Below, piece after piece: positions 1 through 10,020 of a stretch of DNA of 64,000 nt. The number at the start of each line of letters is the position of its first letter. The stretch's first letter is position 1. The stretch is from Polaromonas sp. P2-4 (GTDB lineage Bacteria; Pseudomonadota; Gammaproteobacteria; Burkholderiales; Burkholderiaceae_C): contig CP087965.1 of NCBI GenBank assembly GCA_024703855.1, positions 3,340,001 to 3,404,000 on the forward strand. Reading direction: 5' to 3'. A program made the translations under genes and the position numbers. Under the pieces are notes generated by a model. The model saw nothing but the letters and a program-made list of their open reading frames with translations, ran no database searches and had not been told where the DNA came from.

Positions 1-105
1 AGGTAAGTCGGCAACTGGTGCACTGGTTGCGGGAACCGGGTGTCTAAGGGTGGCCGCAGCAACGCGGTGCCCGGCAGCGGTTCAGCCCACCCAGGCAGAA
101 CCAAG

Positions 106-471
106 TCACCAGGAGATGGTCAGTTCAATCGGATCGGGTGAATTCATGGGTTGGCCTGCGACGACCGCCAGTTGGGTACGGTCAGGCTGGCCGGTGCCGC
201 CATTCATGTAGTGCCTTGGTTTGCCGGTCGAGGCACTGGCAATGGCTTGCACGTCCACCGTGGCCGGACAACTGATGCGCAGCGTTCCGCTTTGCCCTTC
301 TGCCTGCCCGCGGTGGGTACAACGGTGGTCGGCCGTGGCGGCCTCGCTGAAGGTGCGGAGTTCAATGGTGACGCCAAAAGAGCCAGCGGTGCTTTGCGCA
401 TGGGCCGCGCTGCTCATAGCCGCCAGCGACTGAATGAACAGAATGGCGAAAGTGATTTTGGCGATTTTCAT
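106..471 (-). CDS. Small exported spore-coat-U-like protein (orphan pilin-like)
   Basis: 121 aa with a clear Sec signal peptide (MKIAKITFAILFIQSL...AHAQ) and a good Shine-Dalgarno (AAGGAG) upstream of the ATG. The mature part is small, has two Cys (CTHRG, RISCP) and ends in ELTISW. That matches the hydrophobic C-terminal beta strand (RTLTISY-type) of SCPU/Csu pilins that is donated during chaperone-usher assembly. It is co-directional with the Csu-type operon but separated from it by about 730 bp, so it may be an extra minor subunit or a leftover. The family assignment rests on the end motif and context only. Confidence 0.55.
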   Translation of the reverse strand: MKIAKITFAILFIQSLAAMSSAAHAQSTAGSFGVTIELRTFSEAATADHRCTHRGQAEGQSGTLRISCPATVDVQAIASASTGKPRHYMNGGTGQPDRTQLAVVAGQPMNSPDPIELTISW

Positions 472-1199
472 GGCGTTGACTCCTTGAAGCTATCAGTTTG
501 TAAGTAAATCATAATTAAACTGATAAAATCATGCAATGCGTAACTAATTGCCAAAATCGATAATTAGTGGGAATTCCTCACGAAAATCGGTAAAAAATGA
601 TAGATGGCATTTAATACTGATGAGGATTGAGGGGTTGTCGCTGTTTTTATCAATTTTCCTGGCGGAATAGCCCCCCTTCCCGCGTCTGTCCTGCAAGGGC
701 AAGCCCATACCATCAGGGCTTGCTTGCCCTGCTCTCCTTTTGGCTGAGCGTGGAGCGGCGACATCCGGCTGTATTAGCCGGTGCGCGGGGATGCGGTGGG
801 TTGGGCGCGCGGTTACGCGGGCCGTAATGGACCGGAGCCAGCGCAGGCTGTGCGCAGGGCTCAGGGACCGACTGCTGTTTGTCGGCAGGAAATTCGGCAA
901 TCACGCCGCTGCCTCAGTGCTAAAAAGGGTGGGGAGGCCGGTGGTTGCAGTTAGGGGGCCGCGTGAAAAAAAGCGGGCGGCAACTTATCCACCGCTGCGG
1001 CACCGACAGCGGTTTGCATCCGATCATCGGCGGGCCGCTATAGCCTTCTTCCGCCAGCAGGACGACAGGATCAGATTAACCAGTCCAGTCTAAATTGGAC
1101 GCAATCCCTCAAACACTTACAGGCTGATTGGGTTCAGATATGGCTTGCGTTCAGTAACAAAGGTCAGCCGCAGATTGCAGGACCGCTGTTGACCGAAAC
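472..1199. other. Non-coding stretch without a supported gene
   Basis: About 730 bp between two SCPU-type genes. The first 190 bp are AT-rich (probable promoter region of the small exported protein) and the rest is GC-rich. Open frames on both strands have no signal peptide, ribosome site or recognisable composition. It may hold degraded coding sequence, but I see nothing I can name. Confidence 0.5.
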
Positions 1200-2033
1200 T
1201 CAGTAGGTGATCGTCAGGGTGCGTTGTTCCGAGGTGCTGCACATTGCCCCCGCGCAAGTGCCAGACTGTCCCGCCGCCGCCGTGCCAGTGATGCTGTAGG
1301 TTTGTGCGAGACCGGTCCCCGAACTAGCTGCGGAGCTCAAAGCCAACGTGTAATTGATGCCGGAAAGGGTGCCGCTGGTGGCATCCAGCGTCAGGGTGTA
1401 GGGTGTGGTGAGCGTGCAGGTTGCGTCAAAGGTGATCGAGTTGTTGACCGGCAAAGGGGAAAACGAGGTGTAGTTGAGCGTGAGTGTGCCGGGCGGGCTG
1501 CTGAGGCTGCAAGACGGATTGATGGTTGCCTGCGGAACGAAGCTTGTGGTTGTCAGCAAGGTACCGGTGGCGCTGTCCAGGCGTACCGTCACTGTCATCG
1601 GGTTGTCGTCATAGGTGCCGGGCGGCTTGTTGTAATTCATGGCCACCTGGAAATAGTAGGGAATATTCAGGGTAAGCAGATCGCTGACTTGAAAGTCAAT
1701 TGCAACCAGTAGGCCTCCCGCACCTTCGGTCCAGAAGCCGGCACTCTTTGAGATGGTGTAGGGAAGCAAATCACTACCCGTCTGGCGTTTGAGGTTACGT
1801 GTTCCATTGACACCATTGTTGATGCCGATGTAGAGGGTCTGGTTTTTGTTGCCACTGTTGCGCAAACAGGTCACGCTGATATTTCCCGTTTGATTCAGTG
1901 CTGCGGTAGGGGTATAAGTCCCGCTTACGGACGTGGCCGTGGCGCTGCAGCTGACCGGGTTCGGCTGGGCTTGCGCCAGGCCACAGGCAAGCAGAGCGAG
2001 CGCTGTCAAAAAGGTGAGTGCAAGTTGTCTCAT
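1200..2033 (-). CDS. Two-domain spore coat U protein, probable CsuE-like pilus tip subunit
   Basis: 277 aa from the ATG that starts MRQLALTFLTALALLACG; the frame is open further upstream but the signal peptide fixes this start. Two consecutive SCPU domains are visible: one after residue 25 (NPVSCSATATSV), the second from about residue 165 (PQATINPSCSLSSPPGTLTLNY), ending in the canonical RTLTITY donor strand. Two-domain SCPU proteins at the end of csu-type operons act as tip adhesins. It lies directly downstream of the usher and slightly overlaps the expected usher end. Secreted to the cell surface. Confidence 0.8.
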   Translation of the reverse strand: MRQLALTFLTALALLACGLAQAQPNPVSCSATATSVSGTYTPTAALNQTGNISVTCLRNSGNKNQTLYIGINNGVNGTRNLKRQTGSDLLPYTISKSAGFWTEGAGGLLVAIDFQVSDLLTLNIPYYFQVAMNYNKPPGTYDDNPMTVTVRLDSATGTLLTTTSFVPQATINPSCSLSSPPGTLTLNYTSFSPLPVNNSITFDATCTLTTPYTLTLDATSGTLSGINYTLALSSAASSGTGLAQTYSITGTAAAGQSGTCAGAMCSTSEQRTLTITY

Positions 2034-4428
2034 CGGCGTACTCGGAACAGGTAAGGGGCCCAACGCGGGCGATTTCGTCTTTTTCTCCCGGCGGCAACGC
2101 TACATTGAAAGTACAGCTTGCGTTGTTCCATTTTAGGCGCAGGCGGTTGGTGGGCTGCAAGCCCGTGATGAATGCCTCGCCGCGCTGCGCTACGAAGAAT
2201 TCTTTTTGTCACCCACCAGCTCAATTTCGGCGCCGGCGGGGGCGGGCTCACCGTCATCGAACACAATGCGAATCAAGGCACCCCGGCCGGAGCGGACCGG
2301 GAAGGTGATTTTGACCGCGCTGCGCAGGGGCGGCACGGTCTCCAGTTCAATAGAGTCCAGTTCGGCGTTGATGGGCAGTTCGGTCGGGTCCAGCCGCACG
2401 CTGTTGCGCTGAAAAGGAAGCAGGCGAGGCAGCAGTGCTATCCCTTCGGCGTTGGTGCGTGTCAGTGTGCTGCCCTGAAAACCCACGCCCACATTGGCAT
2501 AGCCGGCCACTTCCACAATAGCAAAGCTGTCCTGTACCCGGCGCGTGGCAAAAACCTGACCGTCGGCCGCCACCATGCCGCCAACCAGGCCCAGACGCAA
2601 ATTCTGCTGACTTGAGGTGTTGCTGATGTCGGCTGAAAAGAGTCCCTTGGTTCCCTGGTAATAAGCGCCGCCTTCCGCATACGCTTTCCGCGCGGGTGCC
2701 TACGGTGGTTCGCCAGCCCCAGCCGGTTTCGGCGCTCAGCGCCCGGCTGGCATTGACATAGCCCTCGTTGGAACCGCTGCGGGTGTTGACGCCGGAGGCG
2801 ATGGTGATCCGGTTTTCTAGCGGCACGATCAAAAAGCACCGATGGAGGAGCCTGATGTGCTACCGCTGAGCTTGGTCGCGCTCATGGTCAGGGCGCTGCG
2901 GGCACCCAGACGCACGGTGTAGCTCAGGTTCAGGGTGTTTAGCCTGCCGGTGTCGTAATTGTCAAAACTGGCATGACTCAGGTTGAATGCCCCAAAATCG
3001 TCACTGCTGTAACTGTAGCTGGCCGTGGATTGCAGGCGAGGCAGGGGTGATTGGGTGTCGATACCGAGTTGCCGGTAGCCGCGCGACGCGCCTTGGGCGC
3101 TGAACGAAACACCATGTTGCATGCCGCGGCGCTCGACCCCGACCAGCCAGTTGCCGCCGTTGCCACCGGTGTCGCTATGACTTATTGACAGCGCGGTTTG
3201 CCCCAGCATCTGGAAGGGCAGCCCGTAACTGGCCCCCAGTCCTCCACGGTTCAGGGTCTTTGACCATTCGCCGTTGACTTCGGCGGTCAGGCTTTGGCTC
3301 AGGCCCTTGCGCCAGAGGCCTGAGACAAACCGAGGGCCGTAGTTGGCATTGTCCGTGCCCAGGTTGTTGCGTATGGCCCCCAGCTCAAAGCTCCAGTCGC
3401 TCAGATTTGCTTCCAGCAGATTGGCGTTGCTGAAAAACTGCTGGGTGATGACTGTCTCTCGGCCCAGGATGTCGCGCACCACCACCCGGGCTTCGCCGGC
3501 TCCGGTCAATGCCGGAAAGTTGTCAATGGTGAAAGGCCCCGAGGGCACCTTGGAGGTCTGCCGCAGCAGCGTCATTGACATACAGCTCCACCGTGCTGGG
3601 GGCTGCCGACAAACCAGTCACCGTGGGAATCGGCTGGGTGATGAAGCCAGGCTGCAGGGCAAAGTTCTTGGAAAACTGCACCCCGCCGAAGTAAACCGAG
3701 CGCCCCGAGATGCCGGTACGTGTGGCGCTGTCACCCAGGCGCAGTGTGCTGGTGCTGTCCAGAAAATTCCGGGTGTAGGTGGTTTCAAGCCGCCGCCATG
3801 ACGCACTGACGGTCGGGTCCTGGCTGATCAGGTTGCGGCCCACATAGCTGCTGGTCAGCAAACCCCATTGCCCCGATAAGCCTAGCTCGGTTAGCGCGCC
3901 TAGGTCCTGGGTATCCACCCCGCTGCCGATGTTGCGGCTGCGGCTGGTGGTGTAGTTCAGGTCATAGTTGGCAAATGCCGCCGGAATCGTGGGCGACAGC
4001 GGGGGACGCAAGGCGGCTTCCTGAGTCAGGCGCACCGCGTTGAAGGCCGACGGAGAAAACACCAGGTCGACCGACTGGCTGGCAAAATTGAGCCGTGCGT
4101 CAAATCCGGGAATGGCCGACAGCGGGTACCACGGCTGCCCCTGAAACTGGATATCCTGCGCACTGGGCTGGTGGTTCAGGCGCCATTCTTCAAAAGCGTC
4201 GGCTGGCGCATACAAAACGCCGTTGCGCTCCAGCAGGGTCCAAACGCCGCCCTTGGTGCTGTTGATAAACACCTCCAGCGGAAGCAGGCGGTCGTTTGCG
4301 CTGCGGGCTGCTGCCGAAGGGCTAGAGATCGGTGAGGTTTGCGCCTGCGCCGCCATGGGGCAGCACAAGCCTGCTGTGGCAAGGGCGCAGAAATGCCTTT
4401 GTAGAACCCACCAACACCTCCAGGTCAT
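2034..4428 (-). pseudogene. csuD: Fimbrial outer-membrane usher (CsuD type), interrupted by frameshifts
   Basis: Outer-membrane pore that assembles SCPU pilins. The first segment (4428 to about 3565) has a signal peptide and the start of the usher barrel. Reading then moves frame near 3565 (VELYVND / LLRQTSKVPSGPF), again near 2830 and 2690, and near 2204, where a run AAAAAGAATTC has lost one G. Joined, the pieces give a continuous usher ending RLRLKWNNASCTFNVALPPGEKDE. The natural stop is also missing, so the end is approximate. The frame is open to a TTG at 4443 overlapping the chaperone stop, but the ATG at 4428 is likelier. Every break is a single-base event, so sequencing error is as likely as real inactivation. 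Confidence 0.8.
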
Positions 4429-4439
4429 AAAGCGCCAAG

Positions 4440-5171
4440 TCAAGGCAACGTGATGCTGGTCGTTAGGCTTTGCCCATCGTCAAAGGTCACGACCAATTGG
4501 GCTTCACCCGCGGTGACCGCTTTCTCGCCCTTGAGGCTCACGGTTTTGCTGGCACCGGGCAGGATGTAGCTGCCGCCTTCAAAACGGGCCAGCGTCAGTT
4601 TGTCGCGCACCAAAGATGCTTCACGAATCTGCGCATAGGCCGAGCCGGTGTTGCTGCACTGCACATTGACGGTTTTTGCCTCGGCGCGCTGGCTGCTGCA
4701 ATTCATCTGGCGCTTGGCCGCTGGCGGCGTGATAAAAACCGGCATGCTCAGGGCCAAGGCAATCGGCACCTGAATGCCCGCTGCAGGCTGGGCTTCCGGT
4801 ACTTCGCGAATGATCATGCGGTAGGTCAATTGCCTGCTGGCATCGGCCGGCCTGAGCAGGGCCAGGCGCACCACCTGACGCGCCTTGGGGGCCAGCTTGA
4901 TGATGGGCGGCGCCAGAATCAGGTCTTCGGTGAGCACCAGTTCGTCGGTGCCATCCGGCTTCTGGCTCCAGGTATTGATATCGGCTTGCAGCACCACGTC
5001 GGTATCGGCTTCGTTGGTCAACGTCACGGCAATGGCGCGGTCACGCGGTGTCATGTACAACCGTACCGGAGTCACAGAGAAAACACCGGCGGAGGCAGCG
5101 GCCCAAGGCGCAAGCAGACCCAGCAGCAAGGCGCCGGTGACGAAACGGTTGTGATGCTGTAGGGTGTTCAT
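4440..5171 (-). CDS. csuC: Periplasmic pilus assembly chaperone (PapD/CsuC family)
   Basis: 243 aa with signal peptide (NRFVTGALLLGLLAPWAAASA), then the PapD N-terminal domain (FSVTPVRLYMTPRDRAIAVTLTNEADTDVVLQADI) and the typical PPIIKLAPKARQVVRLAL strand with conserved Arg and Lys used to grip subunit C-termini. Residues 150-240 form the second Ig domain. The start is the ATG at 5171 rather than the in-frame TTG at 5177. It overlaps the end of the upstream pilin gene and sits just ahead of the usher. Intact. Confidence 0.9.
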   Translation of the reverse strand: MNTLQHHNRFVTGALLLGLLAPWAAASAGVFSVTPVRLYMTPRDRAIAVTLTNEADTDVVLQADINTWSQKPDGTDELVLTEDLILAPPIIKLAPKARQVVRLALLRPADASRQLTYRMIIREVPEAQPAAGIQVPIALALSMPVFITPPAAKRQMNCSSQRAEAKTVNVQCSNTGSAYAQIREASLVRDKLTLARFEGGSYILPGASKTVSLKGEKAVTAGEAQLVVTFDDGQSLTTSITLP

Positions 5172-5173
5172 CC

Positions 5174-5734
5174 TCAAAAGGATACCAGCATCTCAACTGG
5201 CCCCGAGCGGCCATTAGCACTGGCAAGGCGCAGTGCGGTCAAGACGCCGCGATCTTCCTGAAGGCGCAAACGCGCGGTTTGCGTTTGCGCGTCTTCCGTG
5301 TTCACGGCGTACAGCCGGCTCTCGATTTCCCAGCCCTCATCGGTTTCGTTACCGGCGCTTAACTGCCGCTGATCGTCAAGTCGGCAGGTAATGCGCGCCG
5401 CCTGATCGCCGCGCGAGATCTCGCTGCGGCAGTAATCGGGCAACAGGGAATCCTGGGCCGGTCGATAGCCTGGCATGAATCGCCCGGGGATCCGCACACC
5501 CGTCTGGGAAACACTGACGGCGATACCGGGAGAGCAGCGAACCTGTATCGACGAACTGCCAGCTCCTGAGGTGGTGGTGCCGATACAGATGCCGCTATTT
5601 GCGTTGTCGGCGCTCTTGACCGTAACTTTCACAACAAATTGCCCGCTCGCACTACCAGCGAAGCTGCTCGCCACGGCTAGCAGGAGCGAAACACCGGTGA
5701 CGAATTTTGTTCGCATGAGCACCGATGTTTTCAT
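5174..5734 (-). CDS. Spore coat U-type pilus subunit (minor)
   Basis: 186 aa exported protein: signal peptide MRTKFVTGVSLLLAVASSFAGSASG, several Cys residues and a C-terminal VEMLVSF strand like that of chaperone-usher pilins. It lies between the major SCPU pilin (30 bp upstream) and the chaperone, whose start it overlaps, so translation is probably coupled. The position matches CsuA/CsuB minor subunits of archaic pili. Sequence similarity to classic SCPU is weak, so the role comes mainly from operon position. Confidence 0.65.
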   Translation of the reverse strand: MKTSVLMRTKFVTGVSLLLAVASSFAGSASGQFVVKVTVKSADNANSGICIGTTTSGAGSSSIQVRCSPGIAVSVSQTGVRIPGRFMPGYRPAQDSLLPDYCRSEISRGDQAARITCRLDDQRQLSAGNETDEGWEIESRLYAVNTEDAQTQTARLRLQEDRGVLTALRLASANGRSGPVEMLVSF

Positions 5735-5763
5735 GACCGCCGAGTGCGTACGGGGACTAATAT

Positions 5764-6240
5764 TTAGTAGGAAATCGTCAGGGTACGGGCATCCATGCTG
5801 ACACCGCCAGCACCGGCACCCGCTTGACCAGCAGCCATTGAGCCTGTCACTACGTAGGTTAATACATCTGCGGTTCCGGCTACGGTCGTGGTTGCCGCAG
5901 TGCCAGCGGCTCTGGATTCTGTGCCTACGGTCATGTCGTATTGCAGGCCAGCCACGACACCTTTACCTGAGCCCGTGTCAAACGCCACCGAGGATATCGT
6001 CAGGCCACGGGTGCAATCGAACTTGATACTCGCCGTTGGGGTCGGGGCGCTAGCGCCGAAAGCCGTGTAGCTTCCAAAATCGAGAGCTGTTGCCGAACTT
6101 GTGTCGACTTTACAAGCAGAGGTAAGGTCGACTTTGACGTTAAAGTTACCGATTACGCTGCCCGCCGCTTGGGCGGGTACGGCGGTCATGGCCAACAAGG
6201 TCAGGAGACTAAGGCTAGCAAAAGAAAGAAGTTTTTTCAT
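5764..6240 (-). CDS. Major spore coat U-type pilin (CsuA/B-like)
   Basis: 158 aa SCPU protein: signal peptide ending VPAQA, core NFNVKVDLTSACKVDTSSATALDFGSY, second Cys in IKFDCTRGL, and the canonical RTLTISY C-terminus. First gene of the pilus operon, with a GGAG ribosome site before the ATG and a 285-bp AT-rich divergent intergenic region towards htpG that must hold the operon promoter. Expected to be the polymerising rod subunit of an archaic chaperone-usher pilus used in surface attachment. Confidence 0.85.
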   Translation of the reverse strand: MKKLLSFASLSLLTLLAMTAVPAQAAGSVIGNFNVKVDLTSACKVDTSSATALDFGSYTAFGASAPTPTASIKFDCTRGLTISSVAFDTGSGKGVVAGLQYDMTVGTESRAAGTAATTTVAGTADVLTYVVTGSMAAGQAGAGAGGVSMDARTLTISY

Positions 6241-6524
6241 GAAAATCTCCAGGTGAGTGAAGTCAAAGTTGAAGCGAAAATGTAAGCAGCTTGGCTGCGA
6301 GTGAATGGACTGTAACTAATCATTTCGAAATTGAACAGCAATTGAGGCCTCTAAAGTTCGAAAATGTGGCAATTTGTCACACCAAGCCATTGAAATCATT
6401 GGATTTAGTTCAAATTTAGACAAAACAGGCAATCGCTAAAAGGTGTAAATATTTCCAGGTGGGCAGCTCTTGTCCAGCTCAGTAATCCGAATTCGTAACA
6501 AATTTATTACATATCATTTTGACC

Positions 6525-8415
6525 ATGCAAAAACAAACCCTCTCCTTTCAAGCCGAAGTCGCCCAGCTGTTGAAGCTGGTCACACATTCGCTGTATTCCA
6601 ATCCCGAGATCTTTCTGCGCGAACTCGTTTCCAACGCGTCAGATGCCTGCGACAAGCTGCGCTTTGAGGCGCTCAACAACGCGGCTCTGTACGAAACCGA
6701 TTTCGAACTCAAGGTGCGGGTGAGCTTTGACCAGGTTGCGCACACGCTGACCATCGCCGACAACGGCATCGGCCTGTCGTTGCAAGAGGCGATTGACAAC
6801 CTTGGCACGATTGCCAAAAGCGGCACGCGCGACTTCATGGCCAAGCTGTCGGGTGATCAAAAAAACGACGCGCAACTGATCGGGCAATTCGGTGTGGGGT
6901 TTTATTCGGGCTTTATCGTGGCCGACAAGATCACAGTGGAAAGCCGTCGTGCCGGCCTGCCGGTCGCTCAGGGCGTGCGCTGGAGCAGCGAAGGAACCGG
7001 TGAGTTTGAGGTCAGTGAAGTTGCGCGCGCCGAGCGCGGCACCAGCATCATCCTGCACCTGAAGGAAGACGCGCTCGACTACCTGAATGCCTGGAAGCTC
7101 AAGGGCATCATTAATAAATACTCCGACCATATCTCGCTGCCCATCCTGATGCAGAAGGAAGAATGGAAGGACGGCGAAAACGACCAGCCGGGTGAGATGG
7201 TTTTCACGGGCGAGTGGGAAACCGTCAACCAGGCGGCGGCGCTCTGGACGCGTGCAAAGAAAGACATCACGCAAGAGCAGTACGACGAGTTCTACAAGCA
7301 GATCAGCTACGACGGCGAAGCGCCGCTGGCGAGCACGCACAACCGTGTGGAAGGCGCAACAACGGAATACACCCAGCTGCTGTTCATTCCGGCCAAGGCG
7401 CCCATGGACATGTTCAACCGCGACAAGGCCGCGGGCGTGAAGCTTTACGTCAAGCGCGTCTTCATCATGGACGATGCGCAGGCACTCATGCCGACCTACC
7501 TGCGTTTTGTGAAAGGCGTGGTGGATTCGGCTGACTTGCCGCTCAATGTGTCGCGCGAGCTGCTGCAGGAAAGCCGCGCCGTCAAGGCGATTCGGGAGGG
7601 CTGCACCAAGCGTGTGCTTTCCATGATTGAAGACCTGGCCGCCAACGATGTGGACAAGTTCAAGGTTTTTTATGGCGAGTTTGGCGCTGTGCTGAAAGAA
7701 GGCCTGGGAGAGGACTTCGCCAACCGCGAGCGCTTGTCCAAGCTGCTGCGTTTTGCCTCCTCAACCACCGGCACGACGACCGTGAGCTTTGCCTGACTAC
7801 AAAGCCCGTATGAAGGATCGGTCAGGACGCGATTTACTACATCACGGCTGATACTTTGGCTGCCGCCAAAAACAGCCCGCAACTCGAAATTTTCCGCAAG
7901 AAGGGCATTGAAGTTTTGCTCATGGCCGACCGCGTGGACGAGTGGGCGCTGAACTACCTGCACGAGTACGACGGTACGCCGCTGCAGTCCGTGGCCAAGG
8001 GCGCGGTCGATTTGGGCAAGTTGCAAGATGAAGACGAGAAAAAGCCGCCGAAGAGGCGCAGACCCAGTTCAAGCCCGTGCTCGACAAACTCAAGGATGCC
8101 CTCAAGGACAAGGCCAAAGACGTTCGCGCGACGACCCGTCTGGTGGACTCACCCGCCTGCCTGGTGGTGCAGGACGGCGACATGTCAACCCAACTGGCCC
8201 GTATGCTCAAGCAGGCCGGGCAGACCGTGCCTGAGGTCAAACCGATTCTGGAGGTCAATGCACAGCACCCGCTGGTCAAAAAGCTGGAGGCCACAAGCAA
8301 CTTTGACGACTTGGCTCATATTCTGTTTGACCAGGCCTTGCTGGCCGAAGGCGGTATGCCGGAAGACCCGGCGGCTTATGTGCGGCGTGTTAACCAGCTG
8401 CTGGAAAAGACCTGA
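6525..8415 (+). CDS. htpG: Molecular chaperone HtpG (Hsp90), frameshifted in this sequence
   Basis: Bacterial Hsp90: N-terminal ATPase motifs [14 protein letters not shown] and DNGIGL, middle-domain RVFIMDD and [11 protein letters not shown], and a C-terminal dimerisation part. The frame is open to 7796, then shifts near 7795 (TGA created in GCC-GACTAC), again near 7820, and near 8040, where GAGAAAAAGCC has lost one A. The continuation runs [23 protein letters not shown] to [11 protein letters not shown]. The total of about 630 aa is normal for the family, so the gene is probably intact in vivo. The start is the ATG at 6525. Convergent with gspC, 27 bp apart. Confidence 0.93.
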
Positions 8416-8442
8416 CCCCGGCGCAGCCAGCGGCCATAACAC

Positions 8443-8883
8443 TTATTTGTTGAGCGGAGGCATGTCCAGCGTGACGAGTGCTGGGCCATTCTGCGTGGCT
8501 GCCAGCGTAGCCTGGCGCGCTGCAGCAGACTGCAGGATCAAGCCTTCCTCAACGGGACTGCCGACACGAAAAGGCCGGGCCGGCTTGCCGTCCACGGCAA
8601 TCAGCGCGGCCCCACCGCCGGGCGAGCCCGCCACCACGCCCAGGAGCGCAAAGCGACTGGCCAGGCTGGCCTGTGGCACCGTTGCCGGAGCCCTGGCGCC
8701 CAGCACACGGGCCACGGTCAGTGAGTCAATGGCCGTTGGGGCTGTTGCTGTAGGCAGGTTTGCCGCTACGCCGCGTCCTGCGAACAGCCGCAGACCCCAG
8801 TACGCCATGCTGCCAGCAGCCAGCGCCCACACCACCAGGGTGGTGGTCTGCAAGACCCATTTACTTTGTGAAACTGTCACCAT
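8443..8883 (-). CDS. gspC: Short GspC-like type II secretion inner-membrane protein
   Basis: 146 aa starting [16 protein letters not shown], with one N-terminal membrane span ([19 protein letters not shown]) followed by a periplasmic homology region ([40 protein letters not shown]). This matches the HR domain of GspC, which links the inner-membrane platform to secretin GspD. No PDZ domain follows, so it is much shorter than enterobacterial GspC. It is divergent from gspG, with only 9 bp between this ATG and the first possible gspG ATG. Confidence 0.8.
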   Translation of the reverse strand: MVTVSQSKWVLQTTTLVVWALAAGSMAYWGLRLFAGRGVAANLPTATAPTAIDSLTVARVLGARAPATVPQASLASRFALLGVVAGSPGGGAALIAVDGKPARPFRVGSPVEEGLILQSAAARQATLAATQNGPALVTLDMPPLNK

Positions 8884-8892
8884 CCACGGATT

Positions 8893-9369
8893 ATGATGGA
8901 AGCAAACACCGCCAAACCGACGCCATTCATGACCACTCTCAAACTTTTCGCACGTCGCAGCTTGCAAGCCGGTTTCACCCTGATCGAGCTCATGGTGGTA
9001 TTGGTCATCATCGGCGTGCTGGCTGCGCTGATCGTGCCCAATGTGCTGGACCGCGCCGACGACGCGCGTGTGATGGCCGCGCGCACCGATGTGAACAACC
9101 TGGTTCAAGCGTTAAAGCTCTACAAGCTGGACAACCAGCGCTTGCCGACCGCCGAGCAAGGCCTGCAGGCGCTGATCATCAAACCCACCAGTGGCCCTAT
9201 TCCGGCCAACTGGAAGCCTTATCTGGACAAGCTGCCGAACGACCCCTGGGGCCGTCCCTACCAGTACCTCAACCCCGGCGTGAAGGGCGAGGTCGACGTG
9301 ATGTCCATGGGCGCTGACGGCCAAGCCGGTGGTGAGGGAAAAAATGCGGATGTTGGTAGCTGGCAATAA
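8893..9369 (+). CDS. gspG: Type II secretion major pseudopilin GspG
   Basis: 158 aa (first ATG) with the prepilin cleavage motif [26 protein letters not shown]: cleavage after G, Glu at +5, then a hydrophobic helix. The C-terminal part [13 protein letters not shown]...[15 protein letters not shown] contains the calcium-binding region typical of GspG. The ATG at 8929 ([10 protein letters not shown]) is the better start because it gives a normal short leader and leaves room for a promoter between gspC and gspG. First gene of the plus-strand gsp operon. Confidence 0.95.
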   Translation: MMEANTAKPTPFMTTLKLFARRSLQAGFTLIELMVVLVIIGVLAALIVPNVLDRADDARVMAARTDVNNLVQALKLYKLDNQRLPTAEQGLQALIIKPTSGPIPANWKPYLDKLPNDPWGRPYQYLNPGVKGEVDVMSMGADGQAGGEGKNADVGSWQ

Positions 9370-9370
9370 T

Positions 9371-9535
9371 GTGGCCCCCACGCTTTTCACTGCGTGTAAT
9401 GCGCTGCCCCCCGAGGGGGCTGTTTCGGCTTGGGGCGGCCCTGCGCCGACACGTGTGGCCCCCACGTTCGGCACTGCGTGTCCTCTCTGCCCCCGAGGGG
9501 GCTAATTTTCCTTGGGGCGGCCCTGCGGAAAATTG
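9371..9535. repeat. Two tandem copies of GC-rich hairpin repeat (family A)
   Basis: Two roughly 82-bp copies (9371-9453 and 9454-9535). Each starts TGGCCCCCACG, contains the self-complementary core GCCCCCGAGGGGGC and ends CTTGGGGCGGCCCTGCG. The second copy also carries AATTTTCC...GGAAAATT arms that can pair. Further copies lie at 10386, 11227 and, inverted, at 62757-62915. It sits between gspG and gspH inside an operon, so it will be transcribed. Confidence 0.85.
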
Positions 9536-9555
9536 CCCGCACGCTCACCCACTTT

Positions 9556-9582
9556 CCGTTCGTCCTGAGGTATCGAAGGATG
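9556..9582 (+). repeat. Family B short repeat providing the gspH start codon
   Basis: A 27-bp sequence containing GTCCTGAGGTATCGAAGG, ending exactly in the ATG used by gspH. An almost identical copy at 10491-10517 ends in the gspJ ATG; a diverged partial copy is at 48296-48320. Similarity extends about 20 bp upstream (CACGCTCACC...ACTTTCC). Confidence 0.85.
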
Positions 9583-10020
9583 CCTTCTCGCAATCTCCGA
9601 AGCGGTGGCTTTACCCTGCTGGAGCTTTTGGTCGTGATCGCCATCATGGCGATGGCCACGGCAGGGGTGAGCTTGGCGATGCGTGACAACTCCCAGACCA
9701 CACTGGAGCGCGAGGCCCAGCGGTTGGCCGTCCTGTTTGAGTCAGCCCGTGCGCAGTCACGCGCCAGCGGCGCACCCGTGTACTGGCATACGACCGCCGA
9801 AGGTTTTCGTTTTGAAGGGCTTCCCGCTGAAGCATTACCCAGCCGGTGGCTGGCCGAAGGCACCGCGGTCCGCGGCAACACCAACGTGCAGCTGGGGCCG
9901 GAGCCCATCATTGGCCCGCAGGCGGTGGAGCTCGTCAGCATCAACCCGCCCCATCGCGCCATGCGCGTTGCTACTGATGGGTTGCGGCCCTTCGCGGTAC
10001 AAGAGCTGGGGCAACCATGA
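9580..10020 (+). CDS. gspH: Type II secretion minor pseudopilin GspH
   Basis: 146 aa with prepilin motif GGFTLLELLVVIAIMAMATAGVSLAMRD and a beta-rich GspH C-terminal domain (EAQRLAVLFESARAQSRASGAPVYW). The frame is open further upstream through the repeat, but the leader length points to the ATG at 9580, which is the end of the family B repeat. The sequence AAGG directly before the ATG is too close for a normal Shine-Dalgarno. The stop overlaps the gspI start (ATGA). Confidence 0.9.
   Translation: MPSRNLRSGGFTLLELLVVIAIMAMATAGVSLAMRDNSQTTLEREAQRLAVLFESARAQSRASGAPVYWHTTAEGFRFEGLPAEALPSRWLAEGTAVRGNTNVQLGPEPIIGPQAVELVSINPPHRAMRVATDGLRPFAVQELGQP

Noticed and set aside
544..1093. Open frames on both strands in the 730-bp gap after the small exported protein
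   Set aside because: No ribosome site, signal peptide or family resemblance; composition is like non-coding DNA.
7856..8896. 346-codon frame running from htpG through gspC
   Set aside because: Only its first 60 codons are htpG sequence; after the indel near 8040 it is out of frame with htpG and then antisense to gspC.
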